DNA of 64,000 bases. Origin: Trebonia sp963771985 (GTDB lineage Bacteria > Actinomycetota > Actinomycetes > Streptosporangiales > Streptosporangiaceae). How positions within the stretch are numbered: the stretch's first letter is position 1; every line of letters begins with the position of its first letter. The notes below the pieces were generated by a model, which was given only the letters and a program-made list of their open reading frames with translations, ran no database searches and had not been told where the DNA came from. The stretch is from NCBI GenBank assembly GCA_963771985.1, contig CAVYVO010000006.1, forward strand, positions 124,001-188,000, in the 5' to 3' direction. Below, in pieces: positions 1 to 8,063 of this stretch. Made by a program: the position numbers and the translations under genes.

Positions 1-3000
1 GAGGGCTCCCTGTTCCAGGCGGGCGGCGATCAGCGGGAACAGGTAGACCCACCGGCAGCGTGCGCCGGAACCGACCGTGGTCAGGTCCCTGCCCGCGATG
101 TCGGCGGCCAGCGCGATCACCTCGTCCGGGCGGCCGTCCTGCCAGGCGAGCCAGGCGCGCGCGGCCGTCACCCCGGCGATCCGGTCGCCGATGTCCACCG
201 TCGCCGCGGCCGCCCGCGGGATCAGCGCGCGGACCCCCTCGGTGTCGTGGCGGCGCAGCGCGGTGAGGGTGAGCGTCAGCAGGGCGAGGTCGCGCAGGAA
301 CGTCTCCCCGATGCGGTCGGCCATGGCCAGCGCCTGCTCCAGTCGCTCCGCGGCTTCCGCGAGGTCACCGTGCAGCCACAGGGCCCAGCCGAGAAAGTCG
401 GTGGCGTACCCGATGTCCTTCGCGTCCCCGGTCTGCTCGGCGGCCGCGAGGCTCCGTCGCAGGGCGGCGATGTCGGTGTCGTCGATCCGGAGACGGTTTC
501 GCAGCAGCCGTTGCATGGTGATCAGCCGGTCGAAGATGGACCTTCTGGCCGGCGTGCCGCGTGCCTCGAGCACCGGCCTGGCCTTTTCCAGCGTGGCCAG
601 GGCGAGATCGGTCTCGAAGCGCATGACGTGCATGTCGGTCCGGCCGTCGACCATGAGCTCTAGCCACTGGTCGGCCGCGGCGTCGTCCATGGCGGCGGGA
701 TCGTCGCCGAGGAGGGCTTCGGCGGCGGCGAAGGCGGCTTCAGCGGCCTCGTAGCGGAGTTCGGTCAGCTCCAGGCGGCCCAGGCGGGTATACAGGTGCG
801 CCCGGTCTTTGGCGTCGAGCGGGCCGGCCATGCGCAGCGCTTGCTGGAAGGCCGCTCGGGCCTCGCCGCGCTTGGCGACGCGCCACAGGACGTTGGCGAG
901 CTTGGCGTGCAGCCGGGCGGCGGCTTCTGGTGCGGCTTCTCGCGTGGCGGCCGCCAGGGCGGCGTTGTAGGACGCGATCGCCTCGTCGTTGGCGAACGCG
1001 CCGGTCGCGGCGTCGCCGGCCATCTCGAGGTAGCGGACGGCTTGTTCGGCGTTGCCGGCGGCGGCGTAGTGACGGCCGAGGACGGCGGCCACCTCCGCTG
1101 GCGGGCATGTCGTGGTCGCCGCTATCGCGGCGGCGGCCCGCGCGTGCAGGCCGCGGCGCTCGGCGCGCAGCAGGCCCAGGTAAGTGGCCTCCTGGATGAG
1201 CGCGTGGCGGAACTTGAACGCGGCGGCGGGTACGTCGGGGTGGATAAGGTCACTGGCGCACAGGTCATCCAGGGCCGGGGCCAGCGCGACGGGCTCGGTG
1301 CCGAGCATGGCGGCAAGCAGCGCGGCGGTGAACTCGGTGCCCAGCACCGACGCGGCGCGGATCGCCTCTTGCGCCGCGGGACCGAGCCGGTCCACACGGG
1401 ACCGGACGAGGCGCTCGAGGAGCTGCGGCAGCTGGGGGCCCGTCGGGGTGCGCAGCTGCCAGATGCCCTGGTCGCGGACCAGGTGCCGCGTTTCCAGGAG
1501 CGACGCCAGGCGTTCCTCAAGGAACAGCGGGTTGCCGTCCGCGCTGGCGAGGATCGCGGCGAGGACGTCCGGGCCGGCGTGGCCGATGAGGGAGGTGGCC
1601 AGCGCCGCGGCCGCGTCGGCGGGCAGCGGATGGAGCAGGACGTGGCGGGCGGCCGGCGCGGCGGCCAGGGCGGTGAGGGCGGCTTCGGGGGCGTCGGGCC
1701 TGCTGGTCGCCAGCAGGAGCAGCGGCCGGCCGGCGGTCAGCTCGGCGAGCTCCAGCGTGAGGCGCAGCGAGGTCGGGTCGGCCCAGTGCAGGTCCTCGAG
1801 GACGAGTACGGCCGGTCCCGCGACCGCGAACCGCGACACCACCGAGCGGATCGCGGCGAACGTCATCCGCTGCAGCTCTTCGGGGCTCACCCGCTCCCGC
1901 GCGTCTGCGGGGCTCACCCGCTCCCGCGCGTCTGCGGGGCTTACCCGCTCCCGCGCGTCTGCGGGGCTTACCCGCTCCCGCGCGGTCATGGGCGGCGCCT
2001 GAGACAGGCCCATCATGCGCGCCAGCGGCGGGAGCAGGTTAGCGTTTCCCATGAGGCGCGTCAGCGCGGCCGCCAAGGCCGGCCGGAGCCGGGATTCCGG
2101 CTCGTCCGGCGCTACGCCCACCCAGCTGGCCACCAGCTGCCGGTACAGCCCGTAGGGGGTGGCGGACGCGTACGAGGTGCCGCGGCCTTCCAGCCACAGC
2201 GGCAGCCGGCCGCTGCCCGCGCCGACCCAGGCGATGAAGCGCTTGCGGCACTCCTGCAGGAGGCGGGTCTTGCCGAGCCCGGCCTCCCCGGTCAGCACGA
2301 CGACCGAGCCGCGGCCGCCGACGGCCGCCCGCAGGGCGTTGTCGAGGACCCGCATTTCCCTGTCGCGGCCGATGAGCGGGGCGCGGCCGCCGACCCGGGG
2401 CCGCCGGTCCGCCGCGCGCGCCCTCGGCGCCTCCAGGTAGCTGGCGGCCAGCGGACGTGCGGTCCCGGTCTCGCTGAGTCTTAGCTCCTCGCTGGCGCCC
2501 CATGTGAACAGGTGCCCGGCGGCGGCCCGCGTCGCCGGGCCGACCAGGACGGATCCCGGCCGCGACGCCGACTGCAGCGCGGCCGCGACGCTCACCGCGT
2601 CGCCGAACGCTCCGTACTCCACCTTGGCGCCGCCGCCGACGGGGCCCACGACCGCCGGGCCGGTTTCGACACCGATACGCAGCGCGGGGGCACCGTCGGC
2701 GGTCCCCGCCGTCACAGACAGGGCGCGGAAGGCAGCCAGGACGGCCCGTTCCGGATCGTCTTCGTGAGCTTGGGGGGCGCCGAACATCGCCTGCAGCCCG
2801 CGGCCGGACACCGAGGTGACCGTCCCGCCCAGCGCCTCTACCTCGGCGATCACCGCCGCCAGTGAGCCGCCGACGAGCTCGCGCAGCGCCTCGAGGCCGA
2901 CCGCGCCCGCCAGGCCCGCCGGGGCGGCCACCTCGGCGAACAGCACGGTCACCGGCCTGCGTTCCTCCCGGGGGGACGCGGGCGGCGGCGGGGCCGGCGC

Positions 3001-3870
3001 GGCGACGGGGGTGCTGGCGGCGTTGGGAGCGGCGGCGGCGTCACGGGCTGCGACGTCACGGGCGGCGACGTCACGGGCGGCGGCGTACACGCGCTCGAGT
3101 GACGGGGAGATCCTCAGCCCGAGGTCCTCGAGTGCGGCGCGGCAGCGCTCGAAGACGCGGGCGGCCAGCTCCGGACGGCCCTGGGCGACATAGGCGCGGA
3201 CGAGTGCGCCCGCGGCCTCCTCGCAGGCGGCGTCGTGGTCAAGGCAGGACTTCCAGGCCGCGGCTACGTCGTGGCGTCCGGACCGGCCCGCTCCCATCGC
3301 CCGGTCCCTGGCCAGGGCCAGCCGGGCTTCCTGGCGCAGGGTCGCGAGCCGTTCCCTGGCCCGTTCCGCCCAGTCGGCGTAGGGCTCGTCGGCGAGTAGT
3401 TCGCCGTCCCCGGCACCGTCCTCGTCCACGGCGAGGGCGGCGGAGAGCCGGTCGTCACGGTCCTGGCCGGGCGACATCGCCAGCCCAGTGTGCAGGCTGA
3501 AGGCCAGGCTCTCCGCGTCCACCTCGACAGCTTGCGAAATCCAGATGTGATTGAGGTCTGCCGCTAGCAGCGCGGCGCCCGGCTCGCCGAGCCCGGCGAG
3601 CGTGCTGCGCGCCATAGACAGCGCCTTCGACAGCGACCGGGCCGCCGCGCGCGGCTCGAGGCCGGGGAACAGCGCCTCGCACGCGAGGTCGCGGCTGATC
3701 CGGTGGCCGGGGCTGACGAGGACGAGCTCGCACAGGCGCCGGGCGGTCGGCCGCGGCCACGAGCCGGCGGTCCGGCCGCGGGACGTGATGGCGAACTGGC
3801 CGAGCAGCCTCACCTGCACGGCCTGCCCGACCGGCGCCTCCTGGGCGCCCTGCGCGGTTCCCGCGGCCAC
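1..3870 (-). CDS. SARP/BTAD regulator fused to class III cyclase-like, AAA ATPase and TPR domains (partial, 3' end outside window)
   Basis: The reading frame is open from GTG 3870 to the window edge, about 1,290 residues. It begins with an AfsR/SARP-type winged helix and BTAD region (roughly residues 15-250). A low-complexity Ala/Pro linker follows, then a class III nucleotide cyclase homology domain (about 300-460), then an AAA ATPase with a Walker A GEAGLGKT and a Walker B-like VLEDLHWAD, and finally TPR-like helical repeats. This layout matches large ATP-dependent transcriptional activators of actinomycetes. GTG 3870 is the furthest upstream in-frame start; GTG 3813 is an alternative. The ATG at 3878 is in another frame and stops quickly. 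No strong Shine-Dalgarno is visible. The domain call is firm; the regulated target is unknown, and a divergent small gene lies upstream. Confidence 0.85.
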   Translation of the reverse strand, partial: MAAGTAQGAQEAPVGQAVQVRLLGQFAITSRGRTAGSWPRPTARRLCELVLVSPGHRISRDLACEALFPGLEPRAAARSLSKALSMARSTLAGLGEPGAALLAADLNHIWISQAVEVDAESLAFSLHTGLAMSPGQDRDDRLSAALAVDEDGAGDGELLADEPYADWAERARERLATLRQEARLALARDRAMGAGRSGRHDVAAAWKSCLDHDAACEEAAGALVRAYVAQGRPELAARVFERCRAALEDLGLRISPSLERVYAAARDVAARDVAARDAAAAPNAASTPVAAPAPPPPASPREERRPVTVLFAEVAAPAGLAGAVGLEALRELVGGSLAAVIAEVEALGGTVTSVSGRGLQAMFGAPQAHEDDPERAVLAAFRALSVTAGTADGAPALRIGVETGPAVVGPVGGGAKVEYGAFGDAVSVAAALQSASRPGSVLVGPATRAAAGHLFTWGASEELRLSETGTARPLAASYLEAPRARAADRRPRVGGRAPLIGRDREMRVLDNALRAAVGGRGSVVVLTGEAGLGKTRLLQECRKRFIAWVGAGSGRLPLWLEGRGTSYASATPYGLYRQLVASWVGVAPDEPESRLRPALAAALTRLMGNANLLPPLARMMGLSQAPPMTARERVSPADARERVSPADARERVSPADARERVSPEELQRMTFAAIRSVVSRFAVAGPAVLVLEDLHWADPTSLRLTLELAELTAGRPLLLLATSRPDAPEAALTALAAAPAARHVLLHPLPADAAAALATSLIGHAGPDVLAAILASADGNPLFLEERLASLLETRHLVRDQGIWQLRTPTGPQLPQLLERLVRSRVDRLGPAAQEAIRAASVLGTEFTAALLAAMLGTEPVALAPALDDLCASDLIHPDVPAAAFKFRHALIQEATYLGLLRAERRGLHARAAAAIAATTTCPPAEVAAVLGRHYAAAGNAEQAVRYLEMAGDAATGAFANDEAIASYNAALAAATREAAPEAAARLHAKLANVLWRVAKRGEARAAFQQALRMAGPLDAKDRAHLYTRLGRLELTELRYEAAEAAFAAAEALLGDDPAAMDDAAADQWLELMVDGRTDMHVMRFETDLALATLEKARPVLEARGTPARRSIFDRLITMQRLLRNRLRIDDTDIAALRRSLAAAEQTGDAKDIGYATDFLGWALWLHGDLAEAAERLEQALAMADRIGETFLRDLALLTLTLTALRRHDTEGVRALIPRAAAATVDIGDRIAGVTAARAWLAWQDGRPDEVIALAADIAGRDLTTVGSGARCRWVYLFPLIAARLEQGAL
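1881..1984 (-). repeat. 27-bp in-frame tandem repeat in the regulator gene
   Basis: Units starting at 1881, 1908, 1935 and 1962 are nearly identical, with C/T changes only. They encode a 9-residue repeat (ADARERVSP) between the ATPase Walker A and Walker B regions. Being a multiple of three, copy-number change would keep the frame. Confidence 0.9.
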
Positions 3871-4005
3871 GCGTCCATTATCGCGGCGAGGTCCGACATT
3901 CCCGACGGGGTTTTCGGCGGGCACGCCGCTGTGGCGGGCGCACCGCTCTGGCGGGAACACCGCGGGAACAGCACCTCCCTAACGTCCTGGTCAGGAGGTA
4001 ACGAA

Positions 4006-4212
4006 ATGTACTACTCATACACGCTTTACCAGGCAGAGCGCACCAAGACCCCGCGGGAACAGCGAGAAGAGGACATCCGGATCGGACAGCTCGCCGCCGG
4101 GCTCGCCCGGCTGCTGCACGGGCCGCGGCGCGGACGAGCCCGGCGAGGCGCCACCCCGCGGCGCGACGGCACATACCCTTCCCGCCCATCCCGCCTTGCG
4201 CGGGCGCGCTGA
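4006..4212 (+). CDS. Small basic protein of unknown function, 68 aa
   Basis: ATG 4006 is preceded by a strong Shine-Dalgarno (AGGAGGT at 3993-3999). The product starts MYYSYTLYQAERTKT, then has a charged helix and an Arg-rich tail. It is transcribed divergently from the large SARP-type regulator, about 135 bp away. I do not recognise a characterised family. The ribosome site and position favour a real gene; the strongly basic C-terminus could be low-complexity read-through of GC-rich DNA. Confidence 0.6.
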   Translation: MYYSYTLYQAERTKTPREQREEDIRIGQLAAGLARLLHGPRRGRARRGATPRRDGTYPSRPSRLARAR

Positions 4213-4224
4213 TCCGGGTCGAAG

Positions 4225-4248
4225 CATGCCGATTGCGCGATTGGCATG
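4225..4248. repeat. 24-bp palindrome, core like CGATTGCGCAATCG
   Basis: The sequence from CATGCC to GGCATG is self-complementary allowing G-T pairs around a GATTGCGC core. The same core occurs at 18,227-18,249 and 18,687-18,710. It sits just after the small ORF stop, so it could be a terminator or protein-binding site. The rest of the gap 4213-4610 shows only the hairpin at 4383-4411. Confidence 0.6.
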
Positions 4249-4382
4249 GCGGCTGCCAGTCGGCCGGCCTGGCGCGAGCATCCTTCGTCACACCGGCCAC
4301 CAGCGTTCGCTGTACGCTCCCGGACGCCGGCGGGCGCCGGGCGCCGGGCAAGTTCGGGGCCTGTGGCCCCCTGGCCTCGCAC

Positions 4383-4411
4383 GATGAGGCCTGTGGGTCA
4401 CAGGCCTCATC
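4383..4411. terminator. Perfect 13-bp stem, 3-nt loop hairpin
   Basis: GATGAGGCCTGTG and its exact reverse complement flank GGT. It lies between the small ORF (+) and the secreted-protein gene (-), so it could end transcription from either side. There is no T tract, as is common in actinomycete terminators. Confidence 0.5.
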
Positions 4412-4610
4412 AGCCGCCTGTCGGCCTGCCCCGGCGCGGCACCCGCCGCTGTCTGGGCGCGGCAGGCACCACGCTGAGCTGTTGGCGCGCGGCCAGCCGA
4501 GCTCGCCGAAAGTCGTCCCGCCCGACATGGGGACATCGTGGGGCGGGGTATGACATTCCGCCCGGAATTGCGGCTGGCTGCCCGGCGCAGTTACTGGGCT
4601 GGGACGGGGG

Positions 4611-5117
4611 CTACGGGAGCGGGGTGGCGCCCCAGTGCACGACCTTGATCGTGCCGGCGCTTTCGGGGTGGGCGCTGCCGGGCGCGTAGTCGTAGACCGT
4701 GTGGGTCCTGAAGTTCATGACGAAGACGTCGACGATCGCGAACGTGCTCGGGTCGAGCCAGGCGATGTAGAGCTGGTCGTGGCTGATCGGGATGGCCACG
4801 TAGTCCTCCGGCGGGAACTTCGTGCCGACGTACGGGCCTTTGATCGGGACCCCCTCGACCATAGAGTTCGTGTAGGTCTGCTGGAAGGTGTTCCCCGTGT
4901 TGCGGCCGAGGCTGTAGTCAGCGTTGATCACGTAGCCGTTGAGGTCGAACCGGTTCAGGCTCAGCTTGGGGTGGCGGTGATGCCAGGCGGGCGTTGCCGC
5001 GTGCGACGGCTTCGCGGTCGCCGAGGCGGACGTGGTGACCGCGACGGCGATGCCGCTTGACGTAAGGATGACCGCCAGCGCGGCCGAGAGCATCCGGAAT
5101 CGCTTCGTTGCGAACAT
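4611..5117 (-). CDS. Secreted small protein, possibly MoaF/calycin-like beta barrel
   Basis: This is a 168-residue protein. ATG 5117 is chosen because a GGAGGAGGGG ribosome site lies directly upstream and a Sec signal peptide follows (KRFRMLS, then a hydrophobic core, then ASA). The longer in-frame extension upstream lacks these signs. The mature part is rich in beta-strand patterns with Tyr/Trp, including LYIAWLDPSTFAIVDVFVMN, which resembles MoaF-like calycin barrels. That family link is inferred from pattern only. The gene stands alone, with a hairpin-bearing gap upstream. Confidence 0.7.
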   Translation of the reverse strand: MFATKRFRMLSAALAVILTSSGIAVAVTTSASATAKPSHAATPAWHHRHPKLSLNRFDLNGYVINADYSLGRNTGNTFQQTYTNSMVEGVPIKGPYVGTKFPPEDYVAIPISHDQLYIAWLDPSTFAIVDVFVMNFRTHTVYDYAPGSAHPESAGTIKVVHWGATPLP

Positions 5118-5273
5118 GGCCCCTCCTCCATGAGGAAATGTCGCCCGCATCGTAAGTCGAGGACCACCAGCGAACAATGGATGTAGCGAGGGCTGATTTT
5201 TCTCACGTGTCCCGCCATGATCAGAAGTCTGTGCTTTTGTCGGCAACTCCAGTGGCCCGCTGGCGGTTTGCGA

Positions 5274-5323
5274 AGATAGCGGATCGCCGTGCACATCATG
5301 GTGTGCCTTTTGATCCGCTATCT
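5274..5323. repeat. 50-bp inverted repeat in 5118-5576 gap
   Basis: AGATAGCGGATC and its exact complement enclose an interior that pairs further (GTGCAC/GTGTGC) and contains CATCATGG. The interior resembles the longer hairpin at 18,418-18,474: both carry GGATC, AAAGGCAC and CATGATG segments. The rest of the 459-bp gap holds nothing I can assign apart from promoter space. Confidence 0.55.
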
Positions 5324-5576
5324 CGGGCGCGCCACACGTGGCGCCCGATTTGCCGGAATTCGTGTTGCGCTTGTGACCGGGCGACGGCATTCGCAGTCCG
5401 CACCGTGCAGACTCCTGTCCTGGCGAAGGGTTTTACGCGCCACAGGCCGCAAAAGTCTTCGGGGAGAAATAAGTCTTCGCGATCACGCGGCACCGCTGGG
5501 GTTGGCACGCCTAGTGGGGCAGGTGGAACTCATGGGGGTACGAGGGACTGCGAGGCGGGCGAGCTGCGGGGGCTGG

Positions 5577-7196
5577 TTACTCGGTTAGGCCGAGGATTTC
5601 TGTTGCCTGCTCGCGCATTTCTACTTTGCGGACCTTGCCGGTGATGGTCATCGGGAACTCTTCGGTGATGTGGACGTAGCGGGGGATCTTGTAGTGGGCG
5701 AGCTTGCCCCGGCAGAACTCGCGCAGGGCCTCGGCGGTCAGCGGCACCGCGCCCGGGCGCAGTTGGATCCAGGCCATGAGCTCCTCGCCGTACTTGGCGT
5801 CCGGCACGCCGACCACCTGGGCGTCCATGATGTCGGGGTGGGTGTAGAGGAACTCCTCGACCTCGCGCGGGTAGATGTTCTCCCCGCCGCGGATCACCAT
5901 GTCCTTGATCCGGCCGGTGATCGACAGGTAGCCGTCGTCGTCCATCACGGCTATGTCGCCGGTGTGCATCCAGCGGGCCGCGTCGATCTCCTCGGCCGTC
6001 TTGTCGGGCTGGCGCCAGTAGCCGAGCATCACCGAGTAGCCGCGGGTGCACAGCTCGCCGGGGGTGCCGCGCGGGATGGTCAGACCCGTCTTCGGGTCGA
6101 TCACCTTGATCTCGATGTGCGGCCCGGCCCGGCCGACCGTCGCCACCCGGCGCTCGATCGAGTCGTCGACGCGGGTCTGCGTGGACACCGGCGAGGTCTC
6201 CGTCATGCCGTAGCAGATCGACACCTCTGACATGCCCATCCGCTCGATGACCTGCTTCATGACCTCGACGGGGCACGGCGAGCCCGCCATGATCCCGGTG
6301 CGCAGGCTGGACAGGTCGAAGCGGTCGAAGTCCGGCACCGCGAGCTCCGCGATGAACATCGTGGGGACGCCGTAGAGGGACGTGCAGCGTTCGGCCTGAA
6401 CCGCCTCCAGCGTCGCCACCGGGTCGAACGAAGGCGCCGGGATCACCATCGCCGCGCCATGGCTGGTCGCGCCCAGGTTCCCCATCACCATGCCGAAGCA
6501 GTGATAGAACGGCACCGGGATGCAGACCTTGTCCTCGTGGGTGTAGCCGCACAGCTCGCCGACGAAGTACCCGTTGTTCAGGATGTTGTGGTGAGACAGC
6601 GTGGCGCCCTTCGGGAACCCGGTGGTCCCGGAGGTGTACTGGATGTTGATCGGGTCGTCGGCGCTCAGCTCGATCGCGGCCAGGGCGGTGCGGTCACCGC
6701 CGCGGCCGGTCTCCAGCAGCGACGTCCACTCCTCGGTGTCCAGGAGCACCACCCGTTCTAGGTCGGGGCAGCGCGGCAGGACGTCGGCGATCATGGCGGC
6801 GTAGTCGGACGTCTTCAGCCGCTGGGCGGCGATCAGCAGCCGCGCGCCGGACTGGTTCAGCACGAACTCGAGCTCGCTGGTCCGGTAGGCGGGGTTGATG
6901 TTGACCAGGATCGCGCCAATCTTCGCGGTAGCATACTGGGTATAGGCCCACTCGGCGCGGTTCGGCGCCCAGATGCCGACGCGGTCCCCCTTGGCGATCC
7001 CGGCGGCCAGCAGGCCGAGCGCGAGGGCGTCGACTTCGGTGGCGAGCTCGGCATAGGTCAGGCGGTGGCCGGCCGGCACGTCGACAAGCGCTACCCGGTC
7101 GCCGAATCTGCGCACCGTCCGGTCCAGGTTCTCCCCGATCGTGTCACCAAGCAGGGGCGCGTCCGAGACCGCCGACGTGTAGCTCTTCTCCGTCAT
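5577..7196 (-). CDS. Acyl-CoA synthetase (AMP-forming), FadD-like
   Basis: This 539-residue member of the ANL adenylating superfamily activates a carboxylic acid, probably a fatty acid, to acyl-CoA through an acyl-AMP intermediate. Visible motifs are the P-loop YTSGTTGFPKGA near residue 190, the adenine-binding YGMTETSP (A5) near 335, the hinge GRIKDMVIRGGENIYP (A8) near 435, and the C-terminal lysine motif ITGKVRKVEMRE (A10). The length is typical for the family. ATG 7196 has a purine-rich GAGGGGAGCAGG upstream. It is monocistronic, with the truncated flavin oxidoreductase gene divergent from it. The chain-length preference cannot be read from sequence. Confidence 0.93.
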   Translation of the reverse strand: MTEKSYTSAVSDAPLLGDTIGENLDRTVRRFGDRVALVDVPAGHRLTYAELATEVDALALGLLAAGIAKGDRVGIWAPNRAEWAYTQYATAKIGAILVNINPAYRTSELEFVLNQSGARLLIAAQRLKTSDYAAMIADVLPRCPDLERVVLLDTEEWTSLLETGRGGDRTALAAIELSADDPINIQYTSGTTGFPKGATLSHHNILNNGYFVGELCGYTHEDKVCIPVPFYHCFGMVMGNLGATSHGAAMVIPAPSFDPVATLEAVQAERCTSLYGVPTMFIAELAVPDFDRFDLSSLRTGIMAGSPCPVEVMKQVIERMGMSEVSICYGMTETSPVSTQTRVDDSIERRVATVGRAGPHIEIKVIDPKTGLTIPRGTPGELCTRGYSVMLGYWRQPDKTAEEIDAARWMHTGDIAVMDDDGYLSITGRIKDMVIRGGENIYPREVEEFLYTHPDIMDAQVVGVPDAKYGEELMAWIQLRPGAVPLTAEALREFCRGKLAHYKIPRYVHITEEFPMTITGKVRKVEMREQATEILGLTE

Positions 7197-7313
7197 CTGA
7201 CCTGCTCCCCTCGCCGCTGAGGCTGCCGGTTACCAGCATGGCCTCCGCCTGACGGGTAACACAAGGCGGGTTACAGGCGCCACCTTCCGTTCCGGATAGA
7301 AGGATTTTGGATC

Positions 7314-7733
7314 ATGGACATAGGCGTGGCTATCTTCCCGACCCACGACGGGATCGCTCCCGGCGACGTCGCGCGGCTCGCCGAGGAGCGCGGGCATGAG
7401 TCGCTGTTCTTCCCCGAGCACACGCACATCCCGGCGGGCCGGGAGTCGCCGTACCCCGGCGGCGGGGCGCTGCCGCATAAGTACGCGCACACGTTCGACC
7501 TGTTCGTGGCCGTGACCGCGGCGCTGTCCGGCACCCGCAGGCTGCGCGTCGGGTCGGGCATCTGCCTGGTGATCGAGCGGGACCCGATCATCACGGCCAA
7601 GGAGGTCGCGTCGGTTGATTTCCTGTCCGGCGGGCGGTTCGAGTTCGGCGTCGGCGCCGGCTGGAACCGGGAGGAGATGGCCAACCACGGCACCGACCCG
7701 CGCGTGCGGATGGCGGTCATGCGCGAGCGGGTC
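7314..7733 (+). pseudogene. Truncated LLM-class F420-dependent oxidoreductase
   Basis: About 140 residues match the N-terminal half of luciferase-like F420-dependent oxidoreductases: MDIGVAIFPTHDG at the start, FFPEHTHIP, RLRVGSGI, and GGRFEFGVGAGWNREEM. Family members are about 280-300 residues and continue after MRERV with a long conserved C-terminal half that is absent here. The frame stays open to 7973 with unrelated low-complexity sequence. The homology ends about 12 bp before a 17-bp perfect inverted repeat (7745-7798). I read this as a 3' truncation by rearrangement and not a natural short enzyme. The start ATG 7314 is the family start. Confidence 0.8.
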
Positions 7734-7744
7734 GTGAGCACTGG

Positions 7745-7798
7745 GCCGTACGGTCCCGCGGCCCGAAGGCGGAAAGACGGCCCGCGGGACCGTACGGC
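7745..7798. repeat. Long inverted repeat at the end of the truncated oxidoreductase
   Basis: A 17-bp arm (7745-7761) and its perfect complement (7782-7798) flank a 20-nt loop. It marks the point where the LLM oxidoreductase homology is lost and could act as terminator or rearrangement scar. The gap 7799-8063 downstream looks like the promoter region of the WD40 gene. Confidence 0.8.
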
Positions 7799-8063
7799 GC
7801 CCCCGGCGCCCTCCCCTGGCGTCCCATTCTCACGCTTCCTGGGGGCGCTTGTCGGGCCTGCGGCAATGTCCGGACAAGGTCGGACACGCGCGAGGCGCAT
7901 GTGCGCGGGTCGCAATTTCGCATCGATATCCGGTATCGCGTGCACTTGTCCGGCCGTGCGCGGTGTCATCTGATTGCGGGGGTTTTCGCAGGCAGGAGGT
8001 TGTGTAGGCGGTATCCCTCGCATGCGGGAATCGATGTAGGGGCGGGACATCGTGGGGGGATCA

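Noticed and set aside
796..2484. 562-residue + strand reading frame
   Set aside because: It is the antisense shadow of the SARP-cyclase-ATPase gene; composition is Arg/Gly-rich and shows no domain.
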